A stretch of DNA of 64,000 nucleotides from Gammaproteobacteria bacterium (GTDB taxonomy: Bacteria; Pseudomonadota; Gammaproteobacteria; Steroidobacterales; Steroidobacteraceae), in NCBI GenBank assembly GCA_028293725.1, contig JAQGOE010000211.1, forward strand, positions 3,674 to 67,673, in the 5' to 3' direction. The notes under the pieces were generated by a model. It did not search any database. It saw only the letters and a list, made by a program, of their open reading frames with translations, and was not told the origin of the DNA. Made by a program: the position numbers and the translations under genes. Below, one piece after another: positions 1 to 9,000 of this stretch (positions within the stretch are counted from its first letter, which is position 1; each line of letters begins with the position of its first letter).

Positions 1-1422
1 GCTGCACAGTCGTTTCGCGTGCAGTGCCCAAAGTCCACGTTGCTGCATCCGGCCGGATCCAGCGGCACCGAGGCGCACCCGGGAGGGATCAAGTGTCAGG
101 AAATCGCCGGGGGTGATGGCTTTGCCACCATGGCGGACGGCAACCAGATCTATTTGTTCGGATTCGGGCCCCTGTCGGGTCGCGAACTCATCGACCACGG
201 TCAGCCGGGGACGCAGACGGCCGCGGACTTCAATAGCGACTACGACGCCGTCTCAGCACCCAACGGGGCCGCCCTCGAGCCGGCCGCAATCATGAATCTC
301 GGAGTGCTCTCGGCGCAGGAGCCGGCGCCCATGATGGCGATCGACGAGGACGACGAGTTCTTTCTCACGCTGAGTAACGTGGGTCAGATCATGAGGCCGG
401 ATCTCTTCGAGCAGCACACGGTTCATTTCCATGGATATCCGAACGCGTCGTCCTTCTTCGATGGAGTCCCGGACGCGTCGGTCGCCATCAATATCATGGG
501 GAGCTTCACTTACTACTACACCGCTCCGGATGCCGGAACGTACTTCTGGCATTGCCACATCACCCCTCCGGAGCATCTACAGATGGGTATGGTGGGCCAG
601 TTATATGTGCGGCCGCGTCAGAACGGCGTCAGCAGCGGTGTCGACCTCGGCAACGCACTGTACAAGAACAATTTGAAGGCGCCGGGCAATCCGGATGGCG
701 TCACTTGCTCTGACATTCTCTGTACGGGACAGACGCCGCTGCCGGCAGCGGCCGCCGTCAGTCACAGCAGCGGCGTCCTGAAGCCTGCCGGCGCGGTCAA
801 ATACGCCTACAACGACGGCGACGGCTCCACTCAATATGACGTCGAGTATCCGATTCAGCTCATGGGCTTCGACCCCAACTTCCACTACGTCGGCATGACA
901 TTCAATCCGGAAGCGTTCGCGGACATGAAGGATAAATACTTCATGATCAGCGGCCGCGGTTATCCGGATACGGTCAACACCAACGTCGATAACGGGGCCA
1001 GCCCTCACGGTCCGATGTATACGCTCGATTCCGACGGCGCCTCCCGCTCCTCGCAACCAGAGGCCACGTTGATAACGATCAACAGGACGAGCGGCCAGAA
1101 ACGGGCCTTGCTGCGCATCTCCGACCTCAATGTCACTGAGTTTCACACTCTTGCAACGGTCGGTGTGCCGATGCTCGTCATCGCGGACAACGCGCGGCTG
1201 CTGCGTGACCTGGCCGGCAAGAACCTCTACTACAGGACGAATTCGCTGACACTCGGCGGTGGCGAGTCCGCAGACGTGATTCTCGACGTCAGTGGTCCTG
1301 AATACGACCAATGCAGTGCCGCGGCAGCGTGCACGTTTTACCTGTACACGACCAATCTCGATCATCTGTCTAATGACGCCGAAAACTTCGGCGGCATGAT
1401 GACCGAGATCCGGGTGTTGTAG
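1..1422 (+). CDS. Multicopper oxidase (5'-partial at window edge)
   Basis: The reading frame is open from base 1, so the gene begins upstream; the GTG at 19 is not a convincing start. Two copper motifs are visible. HFHG is at about 424-435, followed by a DGVP segment like that after motif I of laccases. WHCH is at about 547-558, with a downstream His (571-573) and GM, giving His-Cys-His plus His and Met, the ligands expected for a type 1 copper and half of a trinuclear site. The rest is a second cupredoxin-like domain ending in a GGMM segment with no further HxH pair. The known family role is oxidation of phenols or metal ions with electrons passed to O2. The product is presumably exported, but the N-terminus is not in view. 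It heads a run of copper and redox genes. The family call is sure; the substrate is unknown. Confidence 0.85.
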   Translation, partial: AAQSFRVQCPKSTLLHPAGSSGTEAHPGGIKCQEIAGGDGFATMADGNQIYLFGFGPLSGRELIDHGQPGTQTAADFNSDYDAVSAPNGAALEPAAIMNLGVLSAQEPAPMMAIDEDDEFFLTLSNVGQIMRPDLFEQHTVHFHGYPNASSFFDGVPDASVAINIMGSFTYYYTAPDAGTYFWHCHITPPEHLQMGMVGQLYVRPRQNGVSSGVDLGNALYKNNLKAPGNPDGVTCSDILCTGQTPLPAAAAVSHSSGVLKPAGAVKYAYNDGDGSTQYDVEYPIQLMGFDPNFHYVGMTFNPEAFADMKDKYFMISGRGYPDTVNTNVDNGASPHGPMYTLDSDGASRSSQPEATLITINRTSGQKRALLRISDLNVTEFHTLATVGVPMLVIADNARLLRDLAGKNLYYRTNSLTLGGGESADVILDVSGPEYDQCSAAAACTFYLYTTNLDHLSNDAENFGGMMTEIRVL

Positions 1423-1432
1423 GAAGCGCAGC

Positions 1433-2977
1433 ATGAATGAGCAAGCCACCATGATTTCCCGAAACATCCGTACGAAGATGCTGGGTTGCGCGATCGTACT
1501 GACTGCCGCCTTGGGGGCCGTGCCGGCCCGCGCGGCCGTCACCGGCATCGGCGGACCGACATTCAACTTGACCGCGAGCGCCGATCTGGTTACGCAGCCG
1601 GACGGCGCGATGATTTACGCCTGGGGTTATGGTTGCACCGTCGCCCCATCGGGATTTCTACCGGTGGCCACGGGCGCCGGCCCGGCGCCAACGTGTCCAC
1701 TGATGCAATTGCCCGGCCCGACGTTGATCGTCACCGAGGGGCAGGACGTCACCGTCAACTTGACGAACAGCCTGCCAACCGCAGCAGGAAGTACCTCGAT
1801 AGTGTTTTCCGGATTGTCCGTCTCGGCGAGCGGCGGTGTAGCCGGGCAGCTGGTACAGGAGGCAGCGCACGGCGGCGCGGTGACCTATACATTCCACGCG
1901 GACAAGCCCGGCACCTATGCTTACTACAGCGGCAGCCATTCCGACCTGCAGATTGAAATGGGTCTGTACGGCGCGGTCGTCGTCCTGCCCGGTCCGAATT
2001 ACACGGCTCCCTCGAGCTGCAAGCAGGGACCGTACTCGCTCGCCAGGAGCGCGTACGACAACGATGCGACCTGCTACGACCGCGAGTACCTGTTCCAATT
2101 CAGCGAAATCGATTCGACGGTGCACGAGCAGGCGCAGGCCCAGGTCGCGGCCTGTGGGACCTCGACCAGTTGTCCGCCGATGAACGTGAGCATGGAGCCC
2201 TATCGCCCGAACTACTACCTCGTGAACGGGCGCTCGATGCCGGACCTGATGGATACGCCATATGCCGCGGCGTATCCGCATCAGCCGTACAACGGCAATC
2301 CCCACATGCACCCGGGCGAGCGGGTACTCATGCGAGTCGTGGGACAGGGTCGTTGGCAACATCCTTTTCACTTCCACGGGAATCATGCGCGCGTCCTCGG
2401 CCGCGATGGAAATCTGATGGTGAGCCAGAACACGTCCGGCGCGAGCGCGCCGCTCGCCGGCCCGCTGCTGTTTACGATACCCACCGTCTCCGGGCAGAGC
2501 GTCGACGCGATCTTCTCCTGGACGGGGCAGGGTCTGAACTGGGATGTCTATGGCGCGCAGGCTCACAGCTGCAACGGGGTGACGGCTCAGGCGGCTCAGG
2601 CCGCCCAGGCGTCGGCAAACACGGCGATCCTGACTCAACTGGCCAACAATGGCGGGTTCGACGCCGTCACCCACGAATACTGCCCCGACCACGGGAAACC
2701 CTTTCCGGTGACACCGCCCGATCCGCAGATCGTCGCCGACGGCCAGTGGTACGGCGGCACGCCCTACCTGGGGCTCAGCGGTTTCAAGTCGACGAATCTG
2801 CCGCCCGGTACGCTGCAACAGAATCCGAGCGCGGGCTATGCCTACATGTGGCATTCCCACAATGAGCGCGAGATCACGACCAACGACGTGTTTCCTGGGG
2901 GAATGATGATGATGCTCATCATCGATCCGCCGGTGACGGGCGGCAATCCGGCCGCGTACATCGACGAAACGCTGTAG
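1433..2977 (+). CDS. Multicopper oxidase-like protein lacking the type 1 cysteine
   Basis: A 514-residue exported protein. The ATG follows an AGGAAG ribosome site six bases away, and a signal peptide ends near PARA (residue 34). The C-terminal cupredoxin keeps HPFHFHG at residues 310-316 and WHSH at 473-476. In that last motif the Cys of the usual HCH is Ser, and the downstream His is Glu, although a GGM segment remains. The N-terminal cupredoxin has lost the HxHG and HxH motifs (FSGLS and YYSGS stand in their places). Alone it could offer four histidines for a trinuclear site but no type 1 copper. It begins 10 bases after the preceding oxidase, so co-translation and partnership are likely. 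Its N-terminus is paralogous to that of the next gene (NLTA...PDGA...W pattern). Confidence 0.75.
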   Translation: MNEQATMISRNIRTKMLGCAIVLTAALGAVPARAAVTGIGGPTFNLTASADLVTQPDGAMIYAWGYGCTVAPSGFLPVATGAGPAPTCPLMQLPGPTLIVTEGQDVTVNLTNSLPTAAGSTSIVFSGLSVSASGGVAGQLVQEAAHGGAVTYTFHADKPGTYAYYSGSHSDLQIEMGLYGAVVVLPGPNYTAPSSCKQGPYSLARSAYDNDATCYDREYLFQFSEIDSTVHEQAQAQVAACGTSTSCPPMNVSMEPYRPNYYLVNGRSMPDLMDTPYAAAYPHQPYNGNPHMHPGERVLMRVVGQGRWQHPFHFHGNHARVLGRDGNLMVSQNTSGASAPLAGPLLFTIPTVSGQSVDAIFSWTGQGLNWDVYGAQAHSCNGVTAQAAQAAQASANTAILTQLANNGGFDAVTHEYCPDHGKPFPVTPPDPQIVADGQWYGGTPYLGLSGFKSTNLPPGTLQQNPSAGYAYMWHSHNEREITTNDVFPGGMMMMLIIDPPVTGGNPAAYIDETL

Positions 2978-3009
2978 CGCCGGTCTTGGGAAACATTGGA
3001 AGAATAATA

Positions 3010-6000
3010 ATGAATAGCAAATACCCCAGGATGTTTCCGAGACTCGCCGGCGTGATCACGCTGTTGGCCGCGGCGGGCACTCTGCACGCGACAACTACCG
3101 TGAATCTGACGGCCCAGCGGTCAAACATCACCTTGCCCGACGGCGCGACGGTGCCGATGTGGCGATTCTGCGGCGGCCTCGACGGCACCAGCACCAATAG
3201 CGGCTCGACCAGCGGCGGCAGTTGCACTGCAGCCGCTGGCTGGACGCCGGGTCCGACGATCATCGTGCCCGTCGGTGATCCCTCGCTCACCATCAACCTG
3301 AACAACCAATTGCCCGTGCCCACTTCGATCGTCGTCCTTGGGCAGATCGGTGGCGGGCTCGGCACGCCGACCCGGATGAGCAGCAATCCGGTCCATAACA
3401 CGCAGACGCAAGCGACTTTCCCCGGGGTCGGCGCCGCGGATCCCCCATTTACGCCGCCCCCACAACCGGTAGCGCGTGTTGAGTCGTTCGCGACGCAAGT
3501 GCCCGCGCCCGGCACCGCGACGTTGACGTGGGAAAATCTGAAACCCGGCACCTATATCTACGAGACCGGCACGCTACCGTCTCTCGAGGAGCCGATGGGA
3601 CTCTACGGTCTTCTGATCGTCACCGCGCCCCCCGCGAATGGGCCGCCGTTTGCTGCGGGAACGGCATATCCGGCGGATTCCGCCACCGGATACCCTGGTG
3701 TCAGGTACGACTCCGACGCCGCTATGCTGTTCAGTGAAATCGATCCCGTTCAAAACGCAGCGGTCGACGCTGCCGCCGTAGCGGGCACCGATATCAACAA
3801 GCGCTTCAATGATCCGAGCTGCGCGCCAAACTGCTATCCGGCCGCTGTCAACTACACACCGGCTTATTTTCTGATCAACGGCCAGGCCTTCGACCCGTCC
3901 GCCCCGGATCTGTCGAAGCTACCGGTCGGAGCCGCGTATTCCAGCGGCAATGTGCTGTTGCGCCTGGCGAATGCCGGGCTGCGCACGCACATCCCGTCAG
4001 TCGTCGGATTGACGTTCTCGCTGGTGGGCGAGGATGGCAACCCGGCTCCGGGTAATCCCAAAGTCCAGAGCGAGGCGCTGCTCACCGCCGGCAAAACCTT
4101 CGACGCGGTGGTGCGGCCGGCGTCGCTTCCGGCGACCAACCCGAGCGCCTATCAGGCGAAGACCTATGGGGTGTTCGATCGTCAGGGAAGTCTGACCAAC
4201 GCCAACGCGGCGGGTGGCGGCATGCGGGCGTTCCTTCTGGTCAACGGCGCCGGGACCGGTGTCGGAGCGCCGGGCAATGTACCGCCAGCAGCGGCCGTTC
4301 GGGCGGTGAACGATGCTTATGGAGTGCCTTTCAATGCTCCCTTCACGTTCGATGTGCGAGTCAATGACGTCGGGGTGAAGACCGTAAGCGCGGGTTCCAC
4401 CGCGAGCGGCGGCACCGTGGCGCTGAATGCGGACAATACCTTTACGTACACCCCACCCGCCAATTTCAACGGCACGGACTCCTTCATCTACACCGGTAAC
4501 GGTGATTCGACGGTCACGGCGACCGTGTCTCTCACCGTAGGCTCAAGTGTTGCGCCGGTGGCAAATAACGATACATACACCACAGGTGCCGTCAATGTCG
4601 CGACGGTGTTCAAGACTTCCGGTCCTGGTGTGCTTGGCAATGATGTCGATAACGGCGGCTACCAGCTGAGCGTGGATACGACTACGGTCGTCAACAACAA
4701 CTGCGGCACGCTCAACGTCACCGCGGACGGCGCGTTCGCTGCTACCAAAGGAGCGGACAGCTCGTGCACTTTTAGCTATAAGGTGCGCAATTCGCAGGGA
4801 CGCGTCAGCGACGCGCCCGCGACGGTAACCATCACCTTCCCGACGGGCAGCGGCCTCAAGCTGGCCGTCGTGGACGCCAAGACCGGGGCGGCTATCAGCG
4901 ACTATGCGTGGATCATTCAGGAAGATCTGACCTTCAAACATGACGTGGGCGCGACGCCCTCGCTGAGTACGCGCACTCTGGGCACGAGCTTCCATAAGAG
5001 CCACATGCCTGTAGTCGCCAGCGGGTGTGTCGGTGATAACAGCTGTGGCAAGGGGCAGACCATTCGCGGTGTGGCCGCTGATTTGCGGCCCAGCAGTTCA
5101 CCGGCGGATGTGAAACTCGATCCGAGCAAGAACTACTACATTTCCATTCTGCCCGGCGACGCCGCGGATCCTGTCGTTAGCGGCTCCGTGGGTCACATCA
5201 TGGGTGGCGCCGAGATCGCCAGGGCTCTGGTGGCGCGTCTGCCCTCGGCGGACCCTGCTGACGTCACCATCAAGGTTCAGCCCACCCCCCTCACGCCGTC
5301 ACAGCTTAGCGTCTTTATCTATGAGGACAGTCTGCCCACGAATGGCCAGGACGATCTCAATGAGCAGGGGTTGGGTGGATTCAACATCATCCTCATGGAT
5401 CCGGCCGGTCGCACCGGCGACGTCGCGGGCCAACAGACCTATGACGCTTCGAATATGCCGCTGTCGAATGCCTTGCTGGGGACGCCGGGCTGTCCGGACG
5501 ATCGCAACTCAAAAACCAATGGGACGGCGAGTTCGGCCGCCGGCAATCTCGTCGGTGTCGTTTACACGTGCCCGAACGCCCCGTCCGGGTTCACCGGCGA
5601 TCCGGCCACTTATGCGCTCGCCGGCCACGCGCTCATCAAGAATCTGACCCCGGCGCGATATGACGTGATCGCGCATCCGGCCGCATCGCGCGAAGCCGCG
5701 GGCGAAGTCTGGTGGCAAACCGAAACCCTCGAGGGTACGCCGGCGCAGGATGCCTTCACGGGTATCAACGAGCCGTCCTACTTCCAGGAGTTCGGTCCCC
5801 CCGGATTCCACACCACCGTTGGATTCGTGAATGCCAAAGGCTTTGCTGCCCTGAACGGCTCGGGCGTGGTCAAGGGTACGATCACCAGCCAGCACATGTC
5901 GCGCCCTTCGGACGTGACACTGTGGGATGCAGGCAGCTACGACCTGCTGGCGTCCACCGTGTGCCAGCTTGCCCTCAATTCCCAGGGCGGGACGGGACCC

Positions 6001-9000
6001 ACGATCGCGGTGACGTCGTGCAATCCGGATGGGACCTTCGAGTTCCGGAACGTCCCCGCCGGCACGTATGAACTGGCGATCTGGGACTACTGGCTCGACC
6101 AGATCATCCAGACCGAAGCGGTGACCCTGGCCGCGGGCCAGACGGTCACCGTGGGCAACACCGACGGCCACGTGCCGGTGCTGAGTTGGTTTACGCAGCA
6201 CGATCAGAACATCTTCATGGACGCCAACAAGGATGGGCACTATGACGCGAACGAGACCGGAATCTCCAATGTACCGCTGACCGTCCGTTATCGGAACGGT
6301 AGCATTTCCAATTCCACTCTGAGCGATTCCTCCGGAAACGGCATCCTCGTGGAGTTGTTCCCGCTGTTCAACTGGTACGTGTCTGAAGCAGATACCACGC
6401 GCTTCAAGCAGACCGGAGTGGACATCACGGTCGATGGCGGCGGCAAGGTCGATGCCACCGGGGAGGGCGCCGGCCTCTACACCTCGCACTACGCGACCGG
6501 TGAATCGAGCAAGCGCACCGAAATTCCAGGCGCCTACTCATATGGCATTCAGAGCTATATCAGCCAGCGCAATGTCATCAATTGGGGTCGCACACCGTAT
6601 GAGATTGGGGAGAACGGCGGCATCCAGGGTGTCGTCGTGTACTCCTCGACACGCCCCTTCGACGATCAGCGCTACAACGTGCAGACGATCTGGGAGCCGC
6701 TGGTCCCACGCGTAACGATGAATCTGTATCGCAAGAACAAGAGGTCGGATGGCACCGAGACGCTGACCCTGATCGATCACACTCTGACATCGAGCTGGGA
6801 CGACTGGGTGAGTGCCGTCGACGTCAATGGCAAACAGGTGAATCTGCAGTGCCCCGGCCAACGCTCCGATGACCCGTTCCTGCTGTACACCCTGGGCGCG
6901 CAGAATTCCGGGGGGCCCGTCGACCAGGGCCGCTGCTACGACGGTTTCCACAACTGGAACCAGGTGCAGGCGGCCCCTTATGACGGCCGCTACGTCTTCC
7001 CGTCAGCCAACTGCATCGCATGCTCGAGTAATCCGACCGACGGAACTCGAATGCTGCCGGTCGGTGACTACGTCGTCGAGGCGGTCACACCGCCGGGGTA
7101 CGAGATCGTCAAGGAGGAGGACAAGAACATCTTTACCGGTGACAGTTTCAATGCGCCGGACACCCAGCAATTCGGTGCGCTGGGCAGCGTCTTCATCCTG
7201 CCCGACCAGGCCACCCTCAATAACGCCAATCCGTATAACGGCTGCGCGCAGCTCGATAGCGCTGGTAATTGCGTCGGGACCGTCACCGACCCGACGTCCA
7301 ACCTCGGCGTGCTGGCGTCGACGATTTCCGCGCCGGAATGCGTGGGCGTCCTGCATCGCGTCCCGGATTCACTCAGCCTGTTTCCCCTGGAGGGGCTGGT
7401 GGCACCGTTCGCCGGTTTGGACCGTCCGCTGTGCGATCGCAAGCTCGTCAAGCTCGGCGATCAGATGCAGGCCAGCGCCAGCTTCTTCGTGTTCACGCAG
7501 ACGGACGTCGCATCCAACAATACAGGCATCATCCTCGATGACGCCTCCGCGGAATTCAACGCGGCCGCGCCGGACTTCGGCGAAAAGGCCTCGGTGCCCT
7601 TCGTGCCGGTGTCGCTCAAGGACTTCACGGGCAACGAGCTCAGTCGCACCTATTCGGATCAGTGGGGCGCGTACAACCTGATGACGCCATCCGCCTGGCT
7701 GGTGAACCCGCCGACGCCCTCGGGCTACGGTCCGAATATGCTCGTGACCTGTATGAACGACCCGGGGCCGATCAAAGACCCCGTCACCGGCAAGATGGTG
7801 ACCGACCCGGCCTACAACCCGGCCTACAGCAACTTCTGCTACACCAATCCGTTCATGCCCGGCCAGACCACCTATCTGGATACGCCGGTTCTGCCGGTCG
7901 CCGCGTTCGCGGCGGGTTACAACCCGACCGATTGCGCGTACCCGGATGCAACGCCAGGAATCCTGCGCGTTGACAGCAACGCAGGTTTCGGGCCCTACGT
8001 GGCGGGCAGCGGCGGCACGCTCACCATTCAGGCCATAGGCTTCAATGGCGCAACAGATGTAGGAGTGCCGGTACAGAACCCAGCCTACTCGGGTCCGTTT
8101 GCCACCACGGGGCCGTCCAGCGCTACCACCGTGACGAGGCACTACGGGTTTGGTACTACGCGAGGCAAAGTGACGTTGGGAGGGGCGGTGCTGGCGGTCA
8201 CGAATTGGACTCCAGGGTCCATCACCGTAAACGTGCCCGCGACGGCCAGAACCGGCGAGCTGATGGTAACCGCCGCCAACGGCAAGTCATCCAATGATGC
8301 CGTCACGGTGACCGTCGGCGGTCCGTCGCCGACGCGTGTTGATGGAGCCAATGGCGATACGATTCAGGCTGCGGTCGACAAAGCCGCGCCGGGCGATCTC
8401 ATCCTCATCAACGCGGGAACGTACAACGAGCTCGTGACGATGTGGAAGCCGGTGCGTCTGCAGGGCGTGGGCGCGGCGTCTGTCATCATCAACGCGGCGA
8501 AGTACCCCACCAGCAAACTCGAAAGCTGGCGGCCGAACATCAACAAGCTGTTCTCGATCGATACGCTGACCGGCAATCAGACCGGTGTGTCACAGGTCGA
8601 TCCGTTGCCCACGCAGGAGATCACCGGCGGCGTCGTTCTGCTGGAGCCCTCTGTGCTGGGTTCGGAGGAAGGCGCGGGTATCACCGTGCTCGCAAAGAAC
8701 CTGACGGCTCTGCAGTGCTCGGCCGGTGGGCACAGCACGTACGCCGATCCGACCACCAGCGCCGCGCATGACATCACGGAAAGCAACTTCCGCTGCGCCT
8801 CATCGCGCATTGATGGCCTCAGCGTTACAGGTGGCGATGCCGGTGGCGGCATTTATGTGAATGGCTGGGCACACAATCTCGAGATCTCCAACAACCGGAT
8901 CTACGGTAACGCGGGTGCCTACCATGGAGGCGTACGAGTTGGAGTGCCGTATCTCGAGCAGGAACTCTATCCGGGTCAGACGTTTGGCGCCGACGGCAAC

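Noticed and set aside
1658..2860. 400-codon minus-strand frame
   Set aside because: Antisense to the MCO-like gene, which has copper motifs and a signal peptide; the minus frame is Arg-rich with no known pattern.
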